Part shown: in pieces, positions 43,703 to 52,652 of the stretch | Layout: every line of letters begins with the position of its first letter | How positions within the stretch are numbered: the stretch's first letter is position 1 | NCBI RefSeq assembly: GCF_003951095.1 | Contig: NZ_QXGL01000002.1 | Location: 186,001 to 250,000, forward strand | Reading direction: 5' to 3' | Length of the DNA stretch: 64,000 nt | Source: Bifidobacterium goeldii | GTDB lineage: Bacteria > Actinomycetota > Actinomycetes > Actinomycetales > Bifidobacteriaceae | Notes under the pieces: model-generated | The model's input: the letters and a program-made list of their open reading frames with translations, nothing else | The model's database searches: none | What the model was told of the DNA's origin: nothing | Made by a program: the position numbers and the translations under genes

Positions 43703-46060
43703 TCAGCGCCAGCGCTTGAGGGTGTATTCGTAGACGGGGGTGATGCCGACGGAAAGGATCTCGCTGGTCTCCTTTTCGGCAGATTCACTGCGTGCGGCCA
43801 TTGGCGAGTTCACGTCGACCGTCACACCTTCTTTGATCGGCGTAATGTACAGCGTGAGCGGGCCGGCAGCCAGCTGGCGTGTGAACTCATGCAAGCCGAT
43901 CTGCCAGACAGCACCGTTCGCAAAATTGTCGTGAATCATGTCACCGTCGAAGAACGCTTGGCCAACATCGCCAACATAATCCACATCCAACCACGCGTTC
44001 TTAATACGGCCGCTTTCCAGCGCAGCGATCAGCGATGGCGAAACCGATACAGTCCAGCGCGTCTTCGAACGGCGCACCAGCTCCACGCGCGTATCAAGAG
44101 TCGCGGCCGTGCTGCCGGTAACGCTCGAGTCACGCGCGCCACCAACGGCGTACACGCCAAAACCACTATTTTCAATACGGTCGGGCTCCATGCCGCTGCC
44201 GGCGAGCGCATCCGCAGGCCATGCCAGCACGTCACTCGCAGCTTCAGTGGTTTCGAAACGCAAACCGTTGTCGTCGGGGATTATGGCTCCCTGCGCGATA
44301 ATCAGCGCTTGAGCGCCGTCAGGGCGGTCTACAACGAACAGTTTGTCAGCATGCGCGCGGTCGAGCACAATCACCGTTGTGCCGCCCGTTATCGAGAATC
44401 GTTCAATACTCGCTGCCGGGTCGCAACAGTACTCGTTGCTGCCCTGCGAGGTCACTACTCCTGGCTCAAATGCAAAACGCACGTCCGGCATGCCTTCAGG
44501 CTTGAGGAATACGTACGCTTGCGCGCCGCCTACGGTAGCGATGCGCGTTACCGGCTGTGCGGTGGCTGAGATGAGTCGCGCGCTGCCCATGTTCATATTG
44601 AATGGCAGTACGCAGTTTTCGTTTGCAGCAATGCCGATATTGTTGAAGGTTACCGGCTCGGCGCCATCGGAGAATTCGATACGAATGGTCTCTCCGCTGC
44701 GCGCTGGCATATCAACATGGTCTTGGAAATTGTCGATGAATACGAAGCCGCTGTGGCCGCTCGCGCGTACGCTCCAACGCAGCGACTGCGTGTCTTTCGG
44801 GTCGATGCGATTCTGGCCGGCGGGCAGCATTGGCAGCATTGGCACGAGTTCGCTTTCGAAGCTGTGCGCAAACATGTGCAACGCTTTCAAACGATCATAT
44901 GATTCGCGGGTTTGTGCAAACTCGCCGAGTGGCGCCTGGAAATCATACTGGATTTTCGGGCACTGGCCTTCGTTGGTAAAGCCGCCGTCACGCTTGGGGT
45001 TGGTGCCACCTTTGATGATGTAGTAGCCGAGGAAATTGCAACCGGACGCAGTTTTGATGTTTGCCATCGCGTCCACTGATTTCATCGGCAGAATAAAGCG
45101 ATAATCGTACGAGCAGAACATGCCGCCGCCCATCTCGCAGCACGCGTATGGGTAGTCTTCGGGCTTGTAATTCGTATCGAACATGTCGTACATGGATGCG
45201 GCCATGTCGGTGCTCGAATGGAAGTTCTGGTACTGGTATTCGAGCGTGGCTGGGTGTTCACCGCTGTTCGGGCCGTAGAACAGCCATGGGCGGTACGGGT
45301 AGCCACCCCACAGCGGGACCGCACTGTCACCGGTCACGGCATCGCCCCACGCGGTCGCCGTGTAGAACGGTGTATCAAAGCCGTGCTTCAGCGCGAGTTT
45401 TTTAAGCGCGTTAATGTAGGCAACACCACTGGAACCGGTGTTCACCCACTCGTTCGCAGCGCCCGTCGTGCACTCCCACGGAGCGGACGAATGCTCATAC
45501 TCATTGTCAAGTTGCGTGGCGATAATCGGCCCGCCGTCTTTGTACATAAGCCCACGCAACTGGCGGCCGACGTGCGCGTAGTAATCGTCTACGACCTTTA
45601 AGAACTCGGGATCGTTTTCGCGCACTTCGAACGGCTGGCCGTACAGCCAATCAGGCAAGCCACCATTGCGCGTCTCGGAATGCACAAACGGCCCAATACG
45701 CGCCACACACCACAATCCATGCTTTGCACACAGTTGCACAAAACGGCGCAAATCGCGTTGGCCAGTGAAATCCCACTGTCCGCGTTTCTCCTCGTGGTGA
45801 ATCCAGTACACGTAGAAGGAGATAACGTTCACGCCCATCATTTTGAGTTTGATGAGCTCATCCTCCCACTGCCATGCTTCAACGCGAGAGAACTCGAACT
45901 CACCCATCACCATAAACCGCGGTTTGCCGTCCAACGTCATGAAGTAGTTCGTAAAGCGAATCTCGTGGCCTTGCGGGTCCGTGGCGGCACCGTAGTAGCG
46001 TTCGGGAATCCCCTTGAACGATGCGGGATCAGTGTTGATTGCAACAGTGTGCGCGGTCAT
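43703..46060 (-). CDS. GH35-type beta-galactosidase
   Basis: A 785-residue glycosidase with the GH35 barrel. The acid/base is E187 (QLDNEYEH) and the nucleophile E309 (YACCEMGGG). FYVYWIHHEEKRGQWDFTGQRDL and RIGPFVHSETRNGGLPDWL are family-typical. Several C-terminal beta domains follow. There is no signal peptide, so it acts on imported galactosides. AAAGGAA precedes the ATG. The gene lies downstream of a sugar-binding lipoprotein gene with intervening hairpins and upstream of the DUF5596 gene. Confidence 0.9.
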   Translation of the reverse strand: MTAHTVAINTDPASFKGIPERYYGAATDPQGHEIRFTNYFMTLDGKPRFMVMGEFEFSRVEAWQWEDELIKLKMMGVNVISFYVYWIHHEEKRGQWDFTGQRDLRRFVQLCAKHGLWCVARIGPFVHSETRNGGLPDWLYGQPFEVRENDPEFLKVVDDYYAHVGRQLRGLMYKDGGPIIATQLDNEYEHSSAPWECTTGAANEWVNTGSSGVAYINALKKLALKHGFDTPFYTATAWGDAVTGDSAVPLWGGYPYRPWLFYGPNSGEHPATLEYQYQNFHSSTDMAASMYDMFDTNYKPEDYPYACCEMGGGMFCSYDYRFILPMKSVDAMANIKTASGCNFLGYYIIKGGTNPKRDGGFTNEGQCPKIQYDFQAPLGEFAQTRESYDRLKALHMFAHSFESELVPMLPMLPAGQNRIDPKDTQSLRWSVRASGHSGFVFIDNFQDHVDMPARSGETIRIEFSDGAEPVTFNNIGIAANENCVLPFNMNMGSARLISATAQPVTRIATVGGAQAYVFLKPEGMPDVRFAFEPGVVTSQGSNEYCCDPAASIERFSITGGTTVIVLDRAHADKLFVVDRPDGAQALIIAQGAIIPDDNGLRFETTEAASDVLAWPADALAGSGMEPDRIENSGFGVYAVGGARDSSVTGSTAATLDTRVELVRRSKTRWTVSVSPSLIAALESGRIKNAWLDVDYVGDVGQAFFDGDMIHDNFANGAVWQIGLHEFTRQLAAGPLTLYITPIKEGVTVDVNSPMAARSESAEKETSEILSVGITPVYEYTLKRWR

Positions 46061-46109
46061 CAGCGTTCCTTTGTTGGTATGACTGAGCTTGGTGTGTGGT
46101 GTATACGCG

Positions 46110-46180
46110 CGTGAGGCGCGGACAGCATTGCCGCCCGCGCCTCACGTAAACCCAAGGAAGGAAGGGTTTGGGTTGAACCC
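46110..46180 (-). terminator. Intercistronic hairpins between binding protein and GH35
   Basis: A 12-bp stem CGTGAGGCGCGG/CCGCGCCTCACG (46110-46121 with 46135-46146) and a second ACCCAA/TTGGGT dyad just after it lie between the two genes. Partial termination or mRNA stabilisation here would raise binding-protein output over GH35. Confidence 0.5.
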
Positions 46181-46239
46181 CGCTGATAGTGCAATCGTGC
46201 GCAACCGCGATCGCAGCTCAGCGGGAAGTTCAGTTGCGG

Positions 46240-47577
46240 CTACTTGTTGACGGTGTAGCCCTGATTGGTGCCGTATTCGACAAGAGCCTTCTGGTAGGAG
46301 GCGAGCGCATCCTTCAGCGTGGTCTTGCCCTGGTAGGCGGGGGCGATGTAGTCGCCGTAGACAGCCTGCGCGTGGGCGCTGAATGGCAGGAAGGTGTAGG
46401 CGGTCACGTCGAGATCAGCAGCTTCAGAGAGGACCTTGTTGACCTGCTGGCCGCCGAAGTAGTCGTCGGTCTTGTTCTGGAAGTCATCGGATTCGAGGAT
46501 CTTCTTGAGTGCCGGGAAGGTGCCGGTGTCGGCCATGATCTGTGCGCCGTCGCCGTGGGTCTCGTAGTTGACGAATGCCCAAGCGGCAGCCTTGTTGTTG
46601 TTATCACCCTTGGTCGGGATGGTCAGCGCAGAGCCACCATCTTCAGCACCCACCGGGTTGTCAGCATCCCACTGCGGCATTGGGGCGGCCACCCAGTTGC
46701 CCTTCTGGTCCGGAGCGCCATTCTCCAGGTTGATCGGCATCCAAGCGCCGATGGCGAGGGAGGCGGTGGTACCGTCGTTCAGGGAGCGGTTCCAATCGTC
46801 GGTCCAGTTGCCGATAGAAGTGTTGACCAAGCCTTCGTCGATGAGCTTCTGCTGCAGTTCGATGGCCTTGTCAGCGTTCTTGTCGGTGAAGTCGATGGTC
46901 AGGTTCTCACCATCCACGGTGACTGGGTTGGCGCCGGCCTGCCACAGCATGGCGTTGAACTCAGAGTAGCTATCGGTGTTGCCGGAGTTGTTGGTGATGT
47001 AGTATTCGTCGCCGAGAGCGTGGATCTTCTTCGCGTCCTCGTAGTACTCATCCCACGTCTTCGGAGCTTCGGTAATGCCGGCCTTCTCGAAGATTGCCTT
47101 GTTGTAGAAGAAGACCATTGGGCCTGAATCGATCGGCATACCGTAGGGTTTGTCGTTGATTTGCAGCTTGCCCCATGCGCCTGCGGAGTATTCGTCGGCG
47201 AGCTTGTCAGCACCGTATGCGGAGAGATCGTCGATGCTGTTGCCGATGGCGAACTGTGCGACGTCGGTGCCCTGCAGCATGCACACGTCCGGGATACCGT
47301 TGCCGGCGGCGACTGCGTTCTGCAGTGCGGTGGCGGTGTCGGATGCGGTACCGGTGCTGGAGTACTTCACCTTGACGTTCGGGTATGCCTTTTCGAAGCC
47401 CTTGACGAGCTCATCCATGCCTTCACCCCAGCCCCATACGGTGATGTTGCCGGAAATGTCGTCCTTGTTAGTGGTTGCGGTGTTCGACGAGGTGTTGCTG
47501 CTGGAGCCGCAGGCCGCCAGCGGAATCAGCATAGCGGCGGATGCTACCGCGGCGATCGCCTTCACGGAATGCTTCAT
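46240..47577 (-). CDS. Carbohydrate ABC transporter substrate-binding lipoprotein
   Basis: A 445-residue SBP_bac_1 protein with basic N-terminus MKHSVKAIAA and lipobox LAAC. GMPIDSGPMVFFYNKAIFEKAGI and APKTWDEYYEDAKKI are nearly the same as in the paralogue at 22116-23474. It has no adjacent permeases and is first in a likely operon with GH35. AAGGAGA precedes ATG 47577; the frame to 47736 crosses the promoter and is rejected. The ligand is probably a galactoside, judged from the GH35 neighbour only. Confidence 0.92.
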   Translation of the reverse strand: MKHSVKAIAAVASAAMLIPLAACGSSSNTSSNTATTNKDDISGNITVWGWGEGMDELVKGFEKAYPNVKVKYSSTGTASDTATALQNAVAAGNGIPDVCMLQGTDVAQFAIGNSIDDLSAYGADKLADEYSAGAWGKLQINDKPYGMPIDSGPMVFFYNKAIFEKAGITEAPKTWDEYYEDAKKIHALGDEYYITNNSGNTDSYSEFNAMLWQAGANPVTVDGENLTIDFTDKNADKAIELQQKLIDEGLVNTSIGNWTDDWNRSLNDGTTASLAIGAWMPINLENGAPDQKGNWVAAPMPQWDADNPVGAEDGGSALTIPTKGDNNNKAAAWAFVNYETHGDGAQIMADTGTFPALKKILESDDFQNKTDDYFGGQQVNKVLSEAADLDVTAYTFLPFSAHAQAVYGDYIAPAYQGKTTLKDALASYQKALVEYGTNQGYTVNK

Positions 47578-47671
47578 GATCTGTCTCCTTAATATCCTCC
47601 GGCCCGTCCCGTCATTGGGAAGCGCCTTTGCCTCAATGGGCTTGATTATTATGCTACGTGCTGTTTGCTGG

Positions 47672-47733
47672 TACACCGGTGTAATTCTTGCTCTGCGATA
47701 TTGAAAAATTGCTTTTGGTACACCGCGATACCA
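47672..47733 (-). promoter_or_regulatory. Paired GGTACACC operators before the binding-protein gene
   Basis: TACACCGGTGTA (47672-47683) is a perfect 12-base palindrome preceded by GG. TGGTACACCGCGATACCA (47716-47733) is a second CG-centred dyad sharing the TGGTACACC arm. The 44-base spacing (about four turns) suits a LacI-type repressor. The regulator gene is not adjacent. Confidence 0.55.
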
Positions 47734-47946
47734 CACGCAGGTATCACTCGCCGTCAGTTATCCACAAACACGCCGAAAACTTGAGGCTTCGACCACATTG
47801 CCCGTTTTTCAATGGACACAATCGTCAACTTCTCTAATATTTCGATCCATCCAACCTAAAACGTCACAAAAGCACAGCACAACACAACCCATGATCGAAA
47901 GTCATGAAACAACACAACCGGAAACTTTACAGATCAGGAGCTCTCC

Positions 47947-48282
47947 ATGGAACACACACCGAACGAAATGTATGACAAACGTCATACATCATGGTACAAT
48001 CACAATCAAACCAAGAAAACAATCGACATACACCCTCATGCACTCATGGCGCATGAATTAACGAAGGAGCAAATCGAATCCGCTTTCGCGACCCGCATCG
48101 CCCCTGCACGGATACGATACCGCGATCACAATGCTGATCCAGCTCGCTGGGCGGCCATTGGTCTCGATCTTCAAGGCAGACCGATCGAGCTGGTCTACAT
48201 CAAAACCGCAGATCAAGCACCATTGGTCATTCATGCAAACTATCTAACTAAAGGATTTTTCAAAGAATGGAGACAAGCATGA
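47947..48282 (+). CDS. BrnT-like toxin (candidate)
   Basis: A 111-residue basic protein. The first 30 residues are hydrophilic; the rest (ALMAHELTKEQIESAF, RWAAIGLDLQGRPIELVYIK, PLVIHANYLTKGFFKEW) follows the BrnT/DUF4258-like pattern of a small RNase-fold toxin. AGGAG lies seven bases before ATG 47947. Its stop overlaps the next gene by four bases, the usual toxin-antitoxin layout with toxin first. No catalytic residue can be assigned with confidence. Confidence 0.6.
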   Translation: MEHTPNEMYDKRHTSWYNHNQTKKTIDIHPHALMAHELTKEQIESAFATRIAPARIRYRDHNADPARWAAIGLDLQGRPIELVYIKTADQAPLVIHANYLTKGFFKEWRQA

Positions 48283-48647
48283 CAACGCAACGAGAATATC
48301 TTGCCGAAGATGGCACGCCCATTACCAACGATATGGTCGAACGATGGGCGCAGGAGGCCGAAGACGGCTTCCCGAATGCGGTCCTCACCAGAGAGGACGA
48401 CCCATTCCCTAGCCAAGGAGACATGCGGGCACACACCATCCGCATTCCCAACGAGCTCTGGAAACTCGTGGAAGCCGCAGCACATGCCAAAAAGGTCTCC
48501 CCAAGCGAATACACTCGGCAAGCACTCAGCAGCAGCCTCGCCCAATCAGGACTCACACGCGAGCAGCGAATCCTCATTTACGCCCAAGTTCACGGACTTA
48601 CTCATGATGAGGCAATTAACGAGCTCATAGATAAAGCACTGGCATAA
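48279..48647 (+). CDS. Ribbon-helix-helix-type antitoxin (candidate)
   Basis: A 122-residue protein. A flexible N-terminus (EYLAEDGTPITNDMVERWAQEAE) precedes a ribbon-helix-helix-like segment, AHTIRIPNELWKLVEAAAHAKKVSPSEYTRQAL, followed by a helical tail. ATG 48279 overlaps the toxin stop (ATGA) and has GGAG upstream; ATG 48267 is a less likely start. It would neutralise the toxin and repress the operon. It converges with metI, whose stop lies 16 bases away. Confidence 0.65.
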   Translation: MTTQREYLAEDGTPITNDMVERWAQEAEDGFPNAVLTREDDPFPSQGDMRAHTIRIPNELWKLVEAAAHAKKVSPSEYTRQALSSSLAQSGLTREQRILIYAQVHGLTHDEAINELIDKALA

Positions 48648-48663
48648 CCCATTTGCAGCACAG

Positions 48664-49323
48664 TCAGTGAGTCACACGACGAGCGAGAGCATCTCCAAAC
48701 CATTGAATCAGCTGCACGAGCACGATTAATATGACCACAATAACGGCCAAAACGCCGGTTTCATACCGGTTGTAGCCGTATTGAATCGCCATGTCGCCAA
48801 TGCCGCCGGCGCCAATCGTGCCAACCATCGCCGAGTAGCCGATCAGCGAAATGATTGTCAACACTACACCACGAATAAATGACGGCAACACCTGCGGAAA
48901 CACTGCGCCGGCGATAATCTGCGTGATGGGCGCGCCCGTGGAAACCGCCGCTTCAAGTAGACCAGGATCAACTTCACTGAACGCGCTCTCCGCAACGCGC
49001 GCGAAGAACGGCACCGCTGCGATTGATAGCGATATCGCACCGCCGGTTGGCGTGTATGGATCGCCAATCAACAATTGCACTACGGGGATAAGCACCACCA
49101 TAAGGATGAGAAACGGCAGCGAGCGAATTGCATTCACCACGAAACCAACAACCACGTTCACCACGCGATTTGGCGTAAATAAACGGTTTTCGGTGATATA
49201 CAGCAGTAATGCAATTAATGTGCCGAGCACCACGCCGATTATCGTGGCAACAATCACCATATATGCGGTGTCGGCAAGCGCTTTGCCGAGATTGGTACGC
49301 AGGATATCAAGTGTAGTGTTCAT
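48664..49323 (-). CDS. metI: Methionine ABC transporter permease
   Basis: A 219-residue permease with five or six membrane segments. The coupling loop reads ESAFSEVDPGLLEAAVSTGAPITQIIAGAVFPQVLP and the end GGIGDMAIQYGYNRYE, both typical of MetI. The start overlaps the metN stop by four bases. It is part of metQ-metN-metI for uptake of methionine. Confidence 0.93.
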   Translation of the reverse strand: MNTTLDILRTNLGKALADTAYMVIVATIIGVVLGTLIALLLYITENRLFTPNRVVNVVVGFVVNAIRSLPFLILMVVLIPVVQLLIGDPYTPTGGAISLSIAAVPFFARVAESAFSEVDPGLLEAAVSTGAPITQIIAGAVFPQVLPSFIRGVVLTIISLIGYSAMVGTIGAGGIGDMAIQYGYNRYETGVLAVIVVILIVLVQLIQWFGDALARRVTH

Positions 49324-50420
49324 CGGCGTTCTCCTTCATTGGTAGGCGTCTGCGTCACCGGCACGACCCGCTCCGCGTCACGCTCCGCAGCAGCAGCGAG
49401 CGCCGCCCGATCCAACTCCCGGTAGGAAAAGACGTTGTCTTGCAGCGCACGAAGCGCGTTCTGCCGCGCTTCATCTGTTCCGTCCACGGACACTACGAGC
49501 GTGCCGATTGCCTGCGTGCCAAAATACTCAACGTTCGCGTGCAGCACGTTCACTGATACATTCCACGTGCGTGCCACTTGGCTGATAAGCGGCTCGAGCG
49601 CAGAATCGCCTTTATAGCGCAGTTCAATCAAGTCACCCGCCGGCAAGTCAGGCACAAGCTGCGCCGGAAGCCCGACTCCAAGATAGCGTTCCACAAGTGC
49701 GCGAGTCGTAGGATGTTGCGGGTCGCCAAACAGGTCAAACGTATTACCTTGCTCGACAATACGCCCATGTTCCATTACCGCCACACGATCAAAAATGCTT
49801 TTCGCCACGTCAAGCTGATGCGTAATGAACACAATAGTGATACCAAGTTCATGGTTGATGCGGCGCAGTAAGTCAAGAATCTCCCCCGCTGTTTCTAAGT
49901 CAAGCGCACTCGTCGCCTCATCACACAGGAGGATTTCCGGCTTGTTAGCGAGCGCGCGAGCAATAGAAACGCGCTGACGCTGACCGCCGGAAAGACTAGA
50001 GGGGTAGCTGCTCGCCTTAGATTCGAGCCCGACGAGGGCTAGCAGCTCGCTCACTCGCTGTTTCCATTCAGCGCGCGGCCAGCCGCCGGCCCTCAAGGCG
50101 AATATGATGTTCTCTTCAACCGTGACATTGCCGATCAGGTTGAATGATTGGAAGATGAATCCGATACGTTTACGAATATCGCGCAGTTCACGCCCGCGCG
50201 CCTGTGTGATATCGCGGCCGTCGAGTAGTACGCGACCGCTCGTTGGCCTTTCGAGTAGGTTGATCGTGCGCACGAGCGTGCTTTTACCAGCACCGGAGAA
50301 GCCGACTATGCCGAAGATCTCTCCTTGGTTCACGGTGAGATTCACGTTGTTGACGGCCTGAATCGTCCGCTTGCCTTCATGAAACACGACGGATACGTCG
50401 TCCAATGTAATAACGCTCAT
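49320..50420 (-). CDS. metN: Methionine ABC transporter ATP-binding protein
   Basis: A 366-residue ATPase. Walker A is GFSGAGKST, signature LSGGQRQR, Walker B ILLCDEATSALD. A C-terminal NIL regulatory domain follows (ELRYKGDSALEPLISQVARTWNVSVNVL), which senses methionine in MetN proteins. A short hydrophilic tail extends past NIL. It lies three bases after the metQ stop and overlaps metI. Confidence 0.95.
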   Translation of the reverse strand: MSVITLDDVSVVFHEGKRTIQAVNNVNLTVNQGEIFGIVGFSGAGKSTLVRTINLLERPTSGRVLLDGRDITQARGRELRDIRKRIGFIFQSFNLIGNVTVEENIIFALRAGGWPRAEWKQRVSELLALVGLESKASSYPSSLSGGQRQRVSIARALANKPEILLCDEATSALDLETAGEILDLLRRINHELGITIVFITHQLDVAKSIFDRVAVMEHGRIVEQGNTFDLFGDPQHPTTRALVERYLGVGLPAQLVPDLPAGDLIELRYKGDSALEPLISQVARTWNVSVNVLHANVEYFGTQAIGTLVVSVDGTDEARQNALRALQDNVFSYRELDRAALAAAAERDAERVVPVTQTPTNEGERR

Positions 50421-50423
50421 AGC

Positions 50424-51302
50424 CTACTTCCAAGCGCTCGGCTTGCCGAAATCAGCAAACTCACTGTCTGCAATTGCTTGCTTGAATTCGTCGCTCACCA
50501 GCAGGTCCTTGACCTTGGTGGCGAAGTCACCGTTGGCATCCTTGGTGTTAACTACGAACACATTAATCACGCCGTCGTCCTGCTGTTCGGTGGCGATTGC
50601 CTCAGCCGGCTTGAGCCCTGCCGCCCACGCGAAGTTGCCCGGCACTAGGCTTACGTCAACACTGTCGAGCGCGCGAGCCAACTGGGCTGCTTCAATGGTT
50701 TTAATCACCAAGTGCTTAGGATTATCGGCGATATCGTTAACCGTGGCCTTTGTGGCGTCAACATCGCCCTTAAGCGTCACCAACCCTTGCTGTTCGAGCA
50801 CACCAAGCGAGCGGGCAAGATTACTGCCATCACTGGCGATAGCCACCGTTGCACCGTCCTGAATTGCATCCACGGAATCGTACGTATTGGAATAGATACC
50901 GAGGCCAAGTGTGGGCACTTGCCCAAGCGAAGTGAGATCAAGATTGTTATCAGCGGTGAACTTCTTCAAATAATTGCCGTGCTGGAATAGATCGGCCTGA
51001 ATGCTACCGGAGGCAAGCGCCTTATTCGGTTGCACGTAATCGTTGAAGAGTTTGGTGGTCAGATTGTAGCCATCATCTTTGAGCAGCGGCGCGATGACTT
51101 TGGTGACCATGTCGCCGTACGGCCCCGGGCATACGCCTACGGTGATGCTCACGGGCGAGTTTTTGTCTGGCGCCGCGTTGAGATCAGTGCTCGCGTTCGC
51201 GTTGCCGCATGCGGCGAGTGAGACGAGCGCAGTGACCGCCGCGGCAGCCGCAGTGATGCGCTTGATATGAGTGATGATGGTGCGGTTGTTGAAAATTGAC
51301 AT
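50424..51302 (-). CDS. metQ: Methionine-binding lipoprotein (NlpA family)
   Basis: A 292-residue binding lipoprotein with signal ending in lipobox LAAC. Motifs SITVGVCPGPYGDMVTKVIAPLL, NKALASGSIQADLFQHGNYLK and IASDGSNLARSLGVLEQQGLV are typical of NlpA/MetQ, which bind D- or L-methionine. AAGGGATT precedes the ATG. No SAM-type riboswitch is visible in the 62 bases upstream; it follows the PanE/ApbA-like gene closely and may be read from the same promoter. Confidence 0.93.
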   Translation of the reverse strand: MSIFNNRTIITHIKRITAAAAAVTALVSLAACGNANASTDLNAAPDKNSPVSITVGVCPGPYGDMVTKVIAPLLKDDGYNLTTKLFNDYVQPNKALASGSIQADLFQHGNYLKKFTADNNLDLTSLGQVPTLGLGIYSNTYDSVDAIQDGATVAIASDGSNLARSLGVLEQQGLVTLKGDVDATKATVNDIADNPKHLVIKTIEAAQLARALDSVDVSLVPGNFAWAAGLKPAEAIATEQQDDGVINVFVVNTKDANGDFATKVKDLLVSDEFKQAIADSEFADFGKPSAWK

Positions 51303-51364
51303 GATAATCCCTTCTCTTTGTTTGTCATGTCTTTTTTGAATGGTTGATATGTGTGTATCTGCGA

Positions 51365-52348
51365 TTAAGCAGCTGACGCTAGTTCGGGATGGTGGATCGC
51401 GTAGGCGCGTTCGGCCAGATGCAGCTCCTGCGTGAGGAATTCATGCAGCGCACATTCGTAACCGTGTTCGCGGCCGAGCCGAGCCAAATAGCCGTTAATA
51501 TAGTCCACTTCGGTCGGCCGGCAGCGGGTTAAATCTTGGTACATCGACGGATAGTGCAGCGGGTGTGCCACGCCCGCAGTGTGCAGGATTGTTGCGACTT
51601 CGCTTTCGCGCGTGCCCAGTAATGTGATGCCGGCTCGCTCAGCTGCCGTGTACGCTTCATCAACGAGTCGCTCAGTCATCCATCGCGATGATGGGTGCGC
51701 TGCGAATTCACCAAAGCGAATACGATACATGGTGCACAGCGTGTTGAGTACCGAGTTGAATACGATTTTCGCTAGGCACATGCCTTGAAAATCGTCGACT
51801 ATGGTCGGGTTGAGCGTTGCGGCGGCAAAATCGTCGTACAGTTCGCGTTCGCGAGCGTCGCCGGTAGCATCGTGGCCATCGTAAGCGCACATGTTCATGG
51901 CTTTGGCATGTGCACCACCGGTGAAGTTGACGTCACCTGGACCGTATACGTATGCGCCAATTAGCGCTGTTCCGCCGTAGATGCGTTCCGGCGCGAAGTA
52001 TGCTGCGAGTTTTTCAAAATGCCCGTAGCCGTTCATCGCACTGAATACAATCTGATCATTGTGGAACAGGTGCGCACACCGACGTAGCATGTCATCCAGC
52101 TGATGCTGTTTCAAGAAAACAATCCACGCGTCTGGGCGCCCGTCATATTCTTCTGGATGCCATACGCGGATTGGCACCAGATGACGGTTTTGCCCATCCT
52201 GCGACACGTAGACGCCGCCTTGTTGACGAATTGCCGCAATGTTGGCATCCCATGCGTCAATGAAATCAACCTGCTTGCCAGCGAGTTCTTGCAAGAGCAC
52301 ACCGTACTGCACGCCCATGCCGCCCGCGCCGATTACCGCGTATTTCAT
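51365..52348 (-). CDS. Ketopantoate reductase-like protein (ApbA/PanE family)
   Basis: A 327-residue NAD(P)H reductase. The N-terminal Rossmann motif is VIGAGGMGVQYGVLL and the C-terminal helical domain contains KIVFNSVLNTLCTMYRIRFGE, with the family's Lys and Asn. Canonical PanE makes pantoate; many family members reduce other 2-oxo acids. It lies directly upstream of metQ on the same strand, so a role on a methionine-related 2-oxo acid is possible. ATG 52348 follows AGGGGGA; the frame opening at 52408 is unsupported. Confidence 0.85.
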   Translation of the reverse strand: MKYAVIGAGGMGVQYGVLLQELAGKQVDFIDAWDANIAAIRQQGGVYVSQDGQNRHLVPIRVWHPEEYDGRPDAWIVFLKQHQLDDMLRRCAHLFHNDQIVFSAMNGYGHFEKLAAYFAPERIYGGTALIGAYVYGPGDVNFTGGAHAKAMNMCAYDGHDATGDARERELYDDFAAATLNPTIVDDFQGMCLAKIVFNSVLNTLCTMYRIRFGEFAAHPSSRWMTERLVDEAYTAAERAGITLLGTRESEVATILHTAGVAHPLHYPSMYQDLTRCRPTEVDYINGYLARLGREHGYECALHEFLTQELHLAERAYAIHHPELASAA

Positions 52349-52595
52349 CTGTCCCCCTCTCTCTTGAGTAACGGGGAGATGTTCCCGGATGCTTCCGGAT
52401 GTTCCCAACTCGCGGCCCCCACCGCTTCCCCGTTGCCATGACTGTACCGGAACTTTGGCGTGCGGCGGGCGGTGTAGTTATAGCGGCCGGTTATCGGCGG
52501 TTATGCTTCGGCGGATTTGCAAACGTTTTCAGACATTGCGCGCCGATATAGACGCTGGTTATGACGGCTGATTCATGGCCAATATTGATGCCAAA
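52349..52595. other. Promoter region of the PanE-metQNI group
   Basis: No gene is seen. There is a short direct repeat around 52377-52408 (GATGTTCCC, GGATGCTTCC, GGATGTTCCC) and, read on the minus strand, a TATAACT word near 52480 that may be a -10 box. Confidence 0.3.
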
Positions 52596-52629
52596 AAGCC
52601 GACGTCTTCCTTACGAAAAACGTCGGCTT
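52596..52629 (-). terminator. Terminator of the DUF5107 gene
   Basis: AAGCCGACGT/ACGTCGGCTT (52596-52605 with 52620-52629) is followed by TTTTT on the minus strand, about 25 bases past the stop codon. Confidence 0.8.
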
Positions 52630-52652
52630 CGAATGCTGCTGAAGTAGTGTCT

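Noticed and set aside
47798-48061. 87-codon plus-strand ORF upstream of the toxin gene
   Set aside because: It overlaps the toxin in another frame, has no ribosome site, and its composition is not protein-like.
51303-51364. SAM riboswitch before metQ
   Set aside because: The 62-base gap holds only an AT-rich leader and ribosome site; no SAM-aptamer motif is seen.
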